Part shown: piece after piece, positions 41,040 to 52,225 of the stretch
How positions within the stretch are numbered: the first letter of the stretch is position 1
How the letters are laid out: each line of letters begins with the position of its first letter
Origin: Apostichopus japonicus
Taxonomy: Eukaryota > Echinodermata > Holothuroidea > Aspidochirotida > Stichopodidae
NCBI RefSeq assembly: GCF_037975245.1
Contig: NC_092567.1
Coordinates: forward strand, 417,501-481,500
Reading direction: 5' to 3'
Length of the DNA: 64,000 nucleotides
Position numbers and translations under genes: made by a program
Notes under the pieces: model-generated
What the model was told of the DNA's origin: nothing
The model's database searches: none
Seen by the model: only the letters and a program-made list of their open reading frames with translations

Positions 41040-41830
41040 CAACAAATAATTGAAATTTGCATAATTTATACAAATTAGCCTAATCAGTTAGCATATTTTG
41101 GAAGACCAGAATGACCAGTACCTAACCTGAAATCCCTGTATGTATCATGATCATCCACTCGATTTTGATTTGAGATATACTTGTAATGAGCTTTGATGAT
41201 AATTAACATGATTTGACCTCAAATGACCTCTGGTGACCTCAAATTGACCTTCCAAATTAGAAATTTTCGGGGTCGAATGCCAAGCACATCCACCAACTTT
41301 CGTAAATCCAACAAAGTTTCAGAAATCGCATGAAGTATTCAAATTAGACTACTTAATTAGCATATACTGTGCCAAAAATCTTATCAGTTCGTGCACACTT
41401 GCCCATTGTCACATAGGCTGAACTGCATGACCACAGCATCTAGGGTTCATGAGATATCCTGTACACGAGCTTTCAAACCGATTTTTAATTATTATGAAAA
41501 TTAGCCAACTTAAGTATCGTATTTCAAGGTGAAAATCAAATGGTTCCGAAACGACTTGATCTGCACCTGCTCACAAAATGTCAGCATGGAGGTATTCTCG
41601 GTTCACGAGATATCGCGGACAGACACACACATGACAAACTGACCACTATGTCTCTCCTTGAACAAAGTTCCGGCGAGACAAACACAACTTTGTTATGTAT
41701 GGGACACCCTATGCTAGGATCTCACCTAAATGTCATATTTATACAGGTAATGCCCAACTTTTCATCCCAGAATATTCAGATGGTAAAGTGTTCATGTCGA
41801 AATATGAATGAAATATCAACTCTGCCTTGG
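41040..41830. repeat. TGACCT-rich repeat block
   Basis: Diverged sequence with GATTTGACCTCAAATGACCTCTGGTGACCTC (41211-41240), GCATATACTGTGCC-type segments, and an end reading GAGATATCGCGGACAGACACACAC (41610-41633). Same family as 15.7, 28.1 and 42.1 kb. Confidence 0.6.
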
Positions 41831-42154
41831 TGAATTAGTATATGACTTAATATCCCATGAGTAACGCTGTACTTAACATTGATGCAAATTAGGGCCTTTG
41901 AAATATTGCATAAATATGCATAGCAAAATCACTCCTCTTGTAGGTATCAAAACTTCAATCCGTTGAGCTACATAATGACATCAAACATTCTGTTATTGAA
42001 TCCAGATTCAGAGAAAGTCAGTAATTGAAACAGTTCTGATTAACATCTTGTAGTAGAAGCAGCAGCTTGACCGATTGAACAAAATGGCAAAAATGCCCCC
42101 TAGATTACCTTTGAAGCAGCCTAACTGAACAAAAGCAAAACGATAATTTCAGGT
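41831..42154. other. Unassigned interval
   Basis: AT-rich sequence leading into the 145-bp array. Nothing recognised. Confidence 0.4.
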
Positions 42155-43280
42155 TGATGACCCCTACATGACCTTGAAACTGACTCCCTTCGCAAGCCAC
42201 GTAGACCATTGGTCATTGATAATACTGACCCAAAATCATGATGATTCAATCGATTATGTAGGAAAAGAAGCGGTTTGATCCTTCAAACAAAATGGCAGCG
42301 CAATGACATTCGACCCCACATTCCTGAGCACCCTATATGTAGCATTGGTCAAGGACCATACTGACCAACTTTCATGATCCTCCAATCTACTCTGTAGGAA
42401 GAGAGGCAGCTTGACCGTTCGAACAAAAGAGCCAACAATGACCCATAGATGACATTTGACCTCAAATTCCTGAACACCCCATATGTACCATTGGTCAATA
42501 ACAGTACTGACCACCGTCCATGATCATCTGATATTCTGTTGGGGAAGAAGCCGCTTGACCATTCGAATGATATGGCAAAAAATGACCCCAAGATGACGTT
42601 TGACCTCAAATTTCTGAACTACCCATATGTACCAATGGTCAATGATAATACTGACCAACCTCTATGCTCAGACGATATACTCTGTAGGAGGAGAAGCAGA
42701 TCGACCGTTCAAATAAAATAGCCAAAATTGACCTGTTGATGACTTTTGACCTCAAATTCCTGAACACCCCATATGTACCATAGGTCAATGATTATACGGA
42801 CCAGCCTTCATGATCATCCGATATATTCTGCAAGAGAAGAAGCAGTTTGACCGTTCAGACAGAAAGGCCTTAATTCACCCCGAGATGACCTTTGACCTCA
42901 AATTTCTGAACACCCCATATGTACTATGGTCAATGGTAATACTGACCAACTTCCATGATTATCCAATACATTCTGTAGGAGTAGAAGCAATTTGACCGTT
43001 CGAACAGAATGGCCGAGAATGACCCCTAGGTGACCTTTGACCTCAAATTCTTGAACACCCCATATGTACCATCGGTCAATGATGATACTGACTAGCTTTA
43101 ATTATCATCCGATGTATTCTGTAGGAGAAGAAGCAGTTTGACTTTTCGAACAAAAGGGCCAGGAATGGCCCCTAGATGACCTTTGACCTCAAATTCCTGA
43201 ACACCCCATATGAAGCATTGGTCAATGACCTCGGTTTGTTAGATATCGTGCTAACGGGCAAGGGGGACACACACACACAC
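42155..43280. repeat. 145-bp tandem array, seven to eight units, with DR1 motifs
   Basis: Units of about 145 bp repeat with landmarks GATGACCTTTGACCTCAAAT, GAACACCCCATATGTACCAT, GGTCAATGATAATACTGACC and GAAGCAGTTTGACCGTTCGA. The GAACACCC landmark falls at about 42325, 42475, 42617, 42763, 42908, 43053 and 43200. Most units contain TGACCTTTGACCT, a direct repeat of two half-sites with 1-nt spacing. The array ends with GTTAGATATCGTG and a (CA)n run (43269-43283). Confidence 0.9.
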
Positions 43281-43299
43281 CCACACGAAGATTATCAGT

Positions 43300-44052
43300 A
43301 ACACTTTGGAAAAGGAAAATCTAACAAACCTGATCTTCGAAAACGCAACTTCTTTTAACTGCAATATGAGTCACTGCGGCGAGCTGGTCCCAATTTCGTC
43401 GGAGACACTTACACGACGATAGGGTCAGTGCGATAAATGCGAGGGTAATTCCTAATCGAATCAGGTCAATTATCAGAAAATGAGTGGTGATCAAGTGATG
43501 GGCATCCGTCGAAAAGGTTAACCGTCTGGAAAAGTCCACAAAAGAAGCAGCAGGGTGACTTATTGTACATGTTTCCAGTTATCATCATTCCTCAGGATGC
43601 TTGCATGTTAAAGCTTACTAAATAAACTACCGATGGTGCAAAACTCGGGAGGATTGCAGGTGATTACGGCATCTAAGCAATTCGTTGCAGGTATCGTATG
43701 GTGGGTACGTAGCCCAAATTCATATAGTATGCAGTAAGCCATAGGTCTGTCGTTCCATTTCACACAAATACATCATAGAAAGCAAGTTTTCATTTCAAAT
43801 CATTACACTTAAGTGACTGCAATCTGCCAGACAAAATATAGACGTGTATGCATTAGTTGCGAATGAAAAGTTTTGACTTCTATTCTTGTCCGATAAAAGA
43901 GCACGACAAGCTACGAATCGGTACTTTGAAAACTATCACACGATTGTTTATATTGAGCTCCTTTCACCTATTCTGGTTTGGTATTACCAAAGGCAGTGAA
44001 AGTATCTAGAATTTTGAATTGAATAAAACAGTTTAAAACAAGTAGTGGTTGT
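43300..44052. repeat. H1-unit spacer orphon (no H1 gene)
   Basis: 750 bp closely similar to the second half of the H1 array spacer (equivalent to about 1258-2075 of unit 1). It spans from GGAAAAGGAAAATCTAAC to GAATAAAACAGTTTAAAACA. Small indels break the short spacer frame seen in the array. The H1 coding region, promoter and stem-loop are absent. It lies 28 kb from the array edge. Confidence 0.9.
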
Positions 44053-44169
44053 GAGTCGGTCAGTCAGTGGATGACACTCAAAGAAAGGTCTACTATAGCG
44101 CCATCCCATGATCCTTCACTCTGTGACTAACCCTCCATTTTATATCAGAACGCGTCCTTAGTTACATAT

Positions 44170-44770
44170 ACAGCAAGCATTGCCGTATGTATAAAACCAA
44201 AATAAAGCCAATCCTCAGCTACGGGAGCATCTCCCTGCTTACCATCTCTAATTTCAACAAACAAGTTTTAAACAGAATCCATACAACAGCCTATCGCTTT
44301 GCACTAAAAAATCCCTTCTTATATCGAAACCTCGCATGTTCTTCATGCGGGCAACACAAATCCTATTTTTAAACTTCTTGAAGAATATAACATTAACCTA
44401 TACAAAAACAACCTCGAGAAAGACCCATTAATTAAAGATCTCCTGAAAAACCAAGTCGTAACCACACACTTTCCAAATAAACGAAACCAATCTGTCTTCT
44501 CATTCCTTAGTACTTAAGAACTTAAATCCCATTCAATAGAAATCTCTCCCTCACTGGCTCTTTGTCTCATTTGTCCCCTGACTTTGGGTTCTTTCCTCCA
44601 TTCACCCATGGCTTTCTATTCAATGCTATTGTAACGATACTTCACTTATCAACCATTCCCTGGCTCAACAAAGACAACTGATCCTCAAAAAAACAACGTT
44701 GTCTTTTCTTTTATACCAAATCTATTATCCCCCGCAGGACCTCTCGCGATCTCTTTCAGGGGTTAAACTT
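44170..44770 (+). mobile_element. 5'-truncated Jockey-type LINE 3' end (subfamily C)
   Basis: Begins within the last third of ORF2 (IKPILSYGSISLLTIS) and runs to the 3' stem-loop (GACCTCTCGCGA..., 44738 onward, partly degraded) and GGGGTTAAACTTC. A second partial copy of the 3' terminus follows (44815-44855) before the next element starts. Confidence 0.8.
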
Positions 44771-45001
44771 CTTTATTACTTACTTTGCTCTTGGAACCCA
44801 ACGAGACAACAGGCTACCAGCGAGCTCGATCAGGGGTTAAACTTTTTTTATTACTTGGAAAGGATTGCAGTGTATCACCGGGATATATTTCTTCCGTCCG
44901 CCGTTTTAGGCTGGAATCTAATTTTGTTACTGGTAAGTGAAGCTTGTTTTCAATTTCATTGTTAAGAAGCCATTTCCAACCCGTAGAAGGGGCTTGCCAA
45001 T

Positions 45002-46700
45002 ATGGCAACCCCTAACCCACCAGAAACCTTAGAAATAGAAAACTTAGACCTCTCTACCCTCGACCTAGACATTAACAATTGGATTCTAGTCCATAACATC
45101 ATGGAACGGCAACGCCCAAACTCCGTAGAAACTAACCCGTCACCAAGCACCAAACAGCCACTAACAAGACCTCCCAAGCAATTATAGTTTCTGGAATACT
45201 ACCTGAAATCTCAAACAATCCGATCAAACTCGCAAAGTTAATCAATGAAGAAAAATCAAGTACACTTATAATAAACAAAAACCGTCTGCGAAGCAATGAT
45301 ATAATTATCACCCCCATGATCCTAAGTCTTCAAACATCCTCCTACAACCAGTGACACAACATTCTAAACTAGGAAATCCCAAGCCAAGAATCCCTCAAAA
45401 TATCAGACGAAAGAACTTCTCAGTGGTAGCATGCGGTATCAACCCAAAAGTAGAAAGTAAAGACAGAGCAACAACTGAAAGACCAAGAATACTCTCCAAT
45501 AATTGTGAAAAGACTTATCAGTCGTGCTACCAACAACCCTACATGGAAACTCAAAATAACATTCAATGACCAAGAATCCCAAAATTCCCTCTTAAGTAAT
45601 GGCCTTTACCTGGGTTACTCAAAACACAAAACTGAAGAATATCAAGAACCACCCCAAGTCAACCAATGTTTCAAATGCCAAATTTTCGGACATACCCACC
45701 ATACATTTATATTTTTAATCTAAAGAAGATTAGGAAACATATGTCTTCTACAACTTTGAGCACATTGGTTCATTCATTTATTCATAGCCACTTGGATTAT
45801 TGCAATAGTTTGCTCCATGGTATTCCAGGGTATCTGATTCAGAGACTGCAACGTCTGCAGAATAGCGCAGCCAGGCTTGTTGTAGACTGCTATGACATCA
45901 ACACTCCATCGTTGAGTATCCTCCATTCTTTGCACTAGTTGCCTGTTGAATTCAGAATTAAGTTCAAAGTACTGCTCCTGGTGTATAAGTGCATTCATGG
46001 AATGGCACCCGCCTATTTGTCAGACGATCTGTCCTGACAGGTCAATACTCGTTATACCTTGCGTTCTAGCAATACACTCACTCTCACTGTTCCCAGAGCT
46101 AAACTGAAAAACTATGGCGACCGTGCCTTTCCATCAGCCGGGCCCAAGCTCTGGAATGGTCTGCCCATATCTGTGCGGAGTTCTCCCACTCTCAGTCAGT
46201 TCAAGTCTTGTTTGAAGACTCATTTTTTCAAGTTGGCGTTCTATTAGGGTTGTATAGCGCTATTGAATACTCCGTAGATTTTAGCGCTTTATAAGTTCAA
46301 TTACTATTATTATTATTACATGTAAAAACGAAACTCGATGCCTAAGATGTGGTGAAAATCATCGAGTAAAAGACTGCCTGTCGAAACAAAAAAATACAAA
46401 ATGTGCTAATTGGTTAGGATCCCATGCCGCCCTTTACAAAAGCTGCCCTAAATTTAAAGAAGCTAAATTTGAAGCAAATATCAACAACGAGAACAAAGAA
46501 CATACGCCAATGTTACCAAAACTACCCCTAAAATTGAGGTAACAAACAAAATCTCAAAAGAAGAAAAGATTAACATATCAATGTTTGTAATCGAAATAAT
46601 TCAATATACCCTTCAAAAGGCCAAAATAAACGTTAAAACTGACGACATAGCCAGTTACGCCACTGTGTTGGCACTTAAACACCTAAACATAAATGCCCAT
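45002..46700 (+). pseudogene. LINE subfamily C ORF1 (gag-like), broken
   Basis: It starts MATPNPPETLEIENLDL, homologous to the ORF1 start at 8390, and shows CFKCQIFGHTHHT before the L2 insertion. After the insertion the frame continues with CLRCGENHRVKDC and a CANWLGSHA segment in which the second Cys of the third knuckle is lost. Several frameshifts occur. It preserves the sense codon at the position that is TAA in the array copy. Confidence 0.82.
45707..46316 (+). mobile_element. L2-type LINE 3' end inserted in gag
   Basis: It is flanked by the 5-bp repeat TACAT (45702-45706 and 46317-46321). It encodes the ORF2 C-terminus (HSHLDYCNSLLHGIPGYL, RLQRLQNSAARLVVD, then GDRAFPSAGPKLWNGLPIS and FKSCLKTHFFKLAFY) with one stop. 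The 3' UTR ends in an ATT-type repeat (46304-46316). Related 3' ends lie at 54201-54418 and 30310-30660. Confidence 0.88.
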
Positions 46701-46762
46701 TAATCTGTTTTCATGGAACGTCTCTACCAACCTTCCATATTTAGCCCTCCTGAAGCCCATAA

Positions 46763-49490
46763 ATGACAGGCTCACTCTCTCCTTCAGTGAAGTTCCTTCA
46801 CCTAAATATCAACAGTATCCTTTCAAAATTAAGTCTCCTACTCAATCTTATAACCATCCACTCCTCGGATATCATCTCATTAAACGAAACTAAGCTAAAT
46901 ACAAATTCCCATCTAAACATTCCTGGTTACCAAATTTTCAGAAAGGATGTCTCTAGTTCTAAAGGAGGGGTACTGATTGCAGTTAAAAAAAATCTCAAAA
47001 CTACTCTTCTCTCAAACCCAACCCAACCTAACAACCAGTCAATTGAAATTATAATCGAAAGAAATAACTGACCTCTCCACATTATTAGCTACTACAGTCC
47101 CCCACGTGAACCGATTTCCCCCGCTGTAATACAAAAGTGTTCTAACAAAAATACCATTCTCTAAGGAGATCTAAATGCCCACAACATTATTTTGGTAGCT
47201 CCAAAACTTCCGAAAAAGGTAAATCCCTCCTTGAAATCTGCGATAACCATAATCTAACAATAATCAACCAAACTACCAAACCAGATTAAACCAAATAAAC
47301 AACAGTACAGAGCTACTCGACCACGCTATAACCTCAAATTATCTCGCAACTAAAACTCATTCAGTACAAATCTTAGAAGATGACTTAATCAGCGACCATT
47401 TTCCACTTCTTTTTGAATTAGACATAAACCTAAACCGTCAACAAAACAAAGAATTGACTTTTAATTATAGTAAAACAGATTGGATATCCTCTAAAATGGA
47501 ACTCCTAGCAAACAACACCATCCCCGAATTCAATAATAAAAACAACCAGCTAAATTACATTGATAATTACTGTGATAATATTGCCCATCATATCTTCAAT
47601 ACTTTCAAAAAAACATTGTCCCTTATAAACAAAACAAAACAGAAAACGAAAGCTCAATAAGGAGACGCTTACACTTATCAAATACAGACGCCGCCTTCGT
47701 AGAATCCACATATTCTCTCGAGATCCTACTCACAAAACCCAAATTAACCAGCTGAAAAAAAACAACAACAAATAAACAGACAAACATTGGCAGACGAAAA
47801 AACATCGTCTTAAAAATGAATGCCATTCAATATTAACGATAAAAACCCAAAACCTTTTGACAAAAAAAAATAAAAAACATCATTAACCCCATTTCCAGTC
47901 CAAATACCGGTAATATAGACCAAGGCCTTAAAAATAACGTAGGAAATTTGGTCACGAACATTCAAGACCAAATCAAACTTTTTGAATTATACATTAAAGA
48001 TATCTTTATTATCTCCTATGTTAATAATTTCAAATAATGCCGACAATTTTATCCCTAATCCATCAGGATTTCTAAACGAAAACATCCCTCTACATAAAGA
48101 AATCGGTAGACACGAATGGCACAATGCCACCAAAAAATGTTGAAATACCTCCTCTCCTGGTCTCGACAACATAAATTATCAAATGCTTAAAAACACCCCT
48201 CCTGTTTTCATTAGATCCCATAGTATTAGATATTATAAGATTGGGTTTATTCCCAAGTCCATTGAAATCCGCAAAAATGATTTTACTCCCTAAACCTAAC
48301 AAAGATCGTACCAAACCTCAAAACTACCGACCAATTAGTCTCCTTCCAGCTTTAGGTAAGATCTTCGAGAGAATTATCGACAACCGCACCAGAGCCCACT
48401 TAGATCAAAACAATTTCTTTTCCCCGTTTCAATCAGGCTTTCGCCAACACAAATCCACTATAAACCAAACTTTCCGCCTCTCCGAAGAAATACGCCTCGG
48501 CTTTGTTAAAAACCATTACACTACTGCTCTTTTTCTTGATGCCGAAAAGGCATTTGATAAAGCATGGCATAACGGAATCAGAATTAAACTCCTTAATTTC
48601 AATCTCCCCTCCAATTACATCAGACTTTTTCCTCTTTTCTTATTGACCGCAAAGTAAAAATCTGTTACAAAAACCACTACTCAAATTATATCGGCCTCCA
48701 TGCTGGCACTCCGCTGTTCTCAGCCCTCTCCTCTACACCCTATTTGTTAATGACCTAAACATCCCCCCTCTAACTAGGTGCAACTATAGTCAATACGCCG
48801 ATGACATCGCTATTTGGAGCACTAGTAAAAATATTCAATTGACGGAAGTTAATATCATGAAACAATTTCACATCTCGAAAACTGGTGCTCGAATTGGAGA
48901 ATAAATATGAATCCTTCAACATCTAAGCTAGTCAACTTTTCCTTTAAAAAAATCAAAACGATATCATATTTCTAAATCAATCTTTTTAACACTCCAATCA
49001 CTACCTCTCCTAGTGCAACTTTCCTTGGCATAACTTTTGATAACAAACTTACGTTTAAACTCCATTGTGCTAGAACTGCAGGACGCTGTTGGTCTCAACT
49101 TAAATTCCTTCAGATCCTCTCACACAAATATAACTTCCCTCCAAATACTATTATCCGTATCTATAAACCCAAAATAAAGCCAATCCTCAGCTACGGGAGC
49201 ATCTCCCTGCTTACCATCTCTAATTCCAACAAACAAGTTTTAAACAGAATCCATACAAAAGCTTATCGCTTTGCACTAAAAATCCCTTCTTATATCGGAA
49301 CCTCGCATGTTCTTCATGCGGGAAACAAAAGCCTTATTTTTTAACTTCTTGAAGAATATAACATTAACCTATACCAAAATAACCTCGATATAGACCCATT
49401 AATTAAAGATCTCCTCCTGAAATACCAAGTCGTTACCACACACTTTCCAAATAAACGAAACCAATCTGTCTTCTCATTCCTCAGTACCTA
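46763..49490 (+). pseudogene. LINE subfamily C ORF2 (endonuclease, reverse transcriptase), broken
   Basis: The N-terminal endonuclease frame (MTGSLSPSVKFLHLNINSI, LNETKL) stops at 47069. Later fragments include a reverse transcriptase piece at 48241-48657 (ILLPKPNKDRTKPQNYRPIS, FLDAEKAFDKAWHNG), the YADD box at about 48796-48810, and a C-terminus ending at 49488-49490. At least six frameshifts or stops. About 60-70 percent similar by eye to the intact ORF2 at 4465-7242. Confidence 0.85.
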
Positions 49491-49789
49491 AGGACTTAAA
49501 TCCCATTTATTAGAAATCTCTCCCTCGCTGGCTCTTTGTCCCCTGACTTCGGGTTCTTTCCTTCATTCACACATGGCTTTCTATTCAATGCTATTGTAAC
49601 GATACTTCACTTATCAACCATTCCTTGGCTCAACAAAGACAACTGATCCTCAAAAAAAGCGTTGTCTTTTCCTTGATAACCATATCTATTATCCCATGCA
49701 GGACCTCTCGCGAGGCCGATCAGGGGTTAAACTTCTTTATTACTTACTTTGCTTTTGGAACCCAACGAGACAACAGCCTACTTATCATT

Positions 49790-52030
49790 TTTCCAGCCAT
49801 CTTATCCAGTCATCTTATCATCTTTCCAGTCATCTTAACATCCTGCCTCATTATCTTGGAATTTACATTTCACTTTTGTCATTCTGTTCAGGATTTTGGG
49901 GTGAGAGTTTTTGAAAGCCACTGGCATCTTTTCTCTCTCCACAAAAGTCAGGAACACTTCAAAAATGGATCAGGTAATTCCAAACAGCGAGGGACTAATA
50001 CTAGAATTCTTCACAGTTACCAACAAGAGAAAGAGGAACCAGAGCCACACCCCATCATCAATCCAGAGAAACTGAGGAACATCGGAGAAACTAGCCCAGC
50101 AAACAACAAAAAATAGAAAACACCAGCTAAAGCCTACGCATCCAGAGCACAGCACCCAGTCATCCTCAGAACGTATCAACATCGCACACACAGTTACCGA
50201 CCGCCAGACGTTACATCGAAGCCAGCTTCTCAACCGCTACAGTCACATCAACCCCCAATATCGAGAAACAACAACATCATCATAGCAGCAACCAACTTCG
50301 GTACCCGGAGGACACTACTAACACAACCATGGCCAGTCATCAAAGGCAAACAACCGATCGCCAGCCTCCCAGCCGCAATCCGCCCACCAAAGATTGAAGG
50401 AATCATCACCAGAATACACCCAAACATCGCAGAAAAAGACATCATCGAAGCGTCAAAAACCAACAAAGTCAACGCAGCTAGTCACTATTTTATCAAGGGA
50501 ACCACCACTCCGATCTGGAAAGTTGCCTTGACGTTTCCAAACTGAGAAGATCTCAACAAGCAGTGGCGAAAGGAATTACCATCCACAGAAAACACCACTT
50601 CATAGAGAATGTCAGAAAACCAAGAGAGATCATCCAGTGTCACAACTGTCAACTATTTGGTCACTTAGCAGCAGAGTGCACTCACTGAAAACCATGCATC
50701 AGATGTGCAGGTAAACATAGTCTTGCTGTATGCACCAAGCCTAGAGATTAACCAGAATGCGCCAACTGTCACAGAGGGCACATAGCCAGCTACAGAGGAT
50801 GTTCCAAATACATCAGGGAACTGACCAAACAGAAATCCACCCTCCATCAGACAACAACACCAGGCGCCAGCCAATGATCGTCAACCAATACCAGCCAATG
50901 ATCCTCCAACCAGCATCGCCACACAGTCCCAGATAACAAAACTACGGGAGGAGCTCTAGAAACAAACAAAAAAGGAGCTACAGGAAGCACACATGCAACA
51001 ACCACTAGAAGTCCAAAAGAAAACGGCTGAAGCCAAGCCATGTTCCAACAACTACTCCAAAACACAACAGAACAACTCAACGACATGAAAGGAAACCTCG
51101 CCATCATAATTGCCGACATCAAGTACTCCCATCCTTTCCAGTGACAACAACATCATCACCACCATCTCCACCAAACTGAAAAAACAAATGGGTCTGAACC
51201 TAGAAGACAGCCACTTGCAGATAGCCCTTAGACGCCGCTCCCTAGAAACTCTACCACCCACCATCTTGAGGAAGCAGAAGAAGCTGAAATAAATGGCCCA
51301 ACAACTCAGAATAATGCAGTTCAACGCCAACTCCATCAACAATAAACTGCAAGAACTACAGGACTACATGAACAACACGAATATCAACATAGCATGCTTC
51401 AACCAAATTCGTCACAGCCACCAACCATATTTCCCGACTTCAACATCATTGCCAGTCATCACAACGATACCAGAGGAATTATCATCTCGGTCAGAAGGAA
51501 ACACCATTTTCTCCGAGGTCAGCACAAATCAACTAATCAATAGCCACAATCAACAGGGTGGAGAAGCCGCAGCCATCAACATCACCTTCAACAAAGGGAA
51601 GCGGGTCATGGTGATATGTATCTACTGCAGACCTTCCAAGGCCTCCCCAAACCAATTGCTCAACGACATCACCAAAACCACAAAGCACATCATCATCACC
51701 GGCGACCTCAACGCCAAATACACAACCCCGAGATGCCGCTCCACCAACCCAGCAGGAAGTCAACTGATCAAACTACTTACACCCAGCAACTTCATATGCC
51801 TCAACACCGGCGAACCAATAATATACCCATTCAACGGCCACGGGAATACCAAACAACTGGATTATTTTCTCATCTCGGCCAACATCTACCAAGTAGTCGA
51901 TTCTCTCAACACCGGTAAAGACCTTTGGATCGGACCACATTCCAGTCATTCTCCAACTGAACAACACAACTAAGAAGACCTTCCTACAGCACAGACCAAA
52001 CTACAAAGAAGCAAATTGGTTCCTTACAAT
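49790..52030 (+). mobile_element. Second Jockey-like LINE, 3'-truncated (gag and endonuclease)
   Basis: It starts directly after the subfamily C 3' end. A gag-like ORF1 begins at ATG 49965 and is broken. Three knuckles are readable across frames (CHNCQLFGHLAAEC, CIRCAGKHSLAVC, CANCHRGHIASYRGC, about 50637-50815). ORF2 begins at 51293. The sequence stops in the endonuclease and passes into the GATATC minisatellite near 52040. Its GC-richer, CAAC-rich composition differs from the copy upstream. Confidence 0.8.
51293..51973 (+). pseudogene. LINE ORF2 endonuclease domain, truncated
   Basis: 226 codons with LRIMQFNANSINNK (first endonuclease motif), a degraded second motif (ACFNQIRHS in place of an LNET-type sequence), VICIYCRPSK, IITGDLNAKY and an LDYFLIS segment. 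The SDH end motif is lost by a shift near 51935. No reverse transcriptase follows. Confidence 0.82.
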
Positions 52031-52044
52031 ATATATATACTTCT

Positions 52045-52225
52045 ATACCAATATCAAGCCCTACGCTGATATCATGTGCGCATTCTGGTAAGACGGGTTG
52101 TCACGGTTGAATTAGTGATATCAGCATATGATTTGGTGAGATCAGCAAACGACTTGGTGATATCAACAAAAGCATGCATTATTGATATGTACGGTTCATT
52201 TTCTGATATCATTAAATCAATTACT
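52045..52225. repeat. GATATC palindromic minisatellite, left part
   Basis: Diverged units with GATATCAGCA and TGATATCAAC. The unit core is self-complementary. It continues at 56966 after the LINE insertion. Confidence 0.75.

Larger units (their letters stand above)
44857..49745 (+). mobile_element. Degenerate full-length Jockey-type LINE (subfamily C)
   Basis: The 5' UTR (CCGTCCGCCG...CTGGTAAGTGAAG) resembles that of the LINE at 4061-8671. ORF1 starts at ATG 45002, ORF2 near 46763, and the 3' UTR ends with the stem-loop at 49702-49717. Many frameshifts and stops are present. A 610-bp L2-type 3' end is inserted in the gag region (45707-46316). The copy is dead. Confidence 0.88.
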
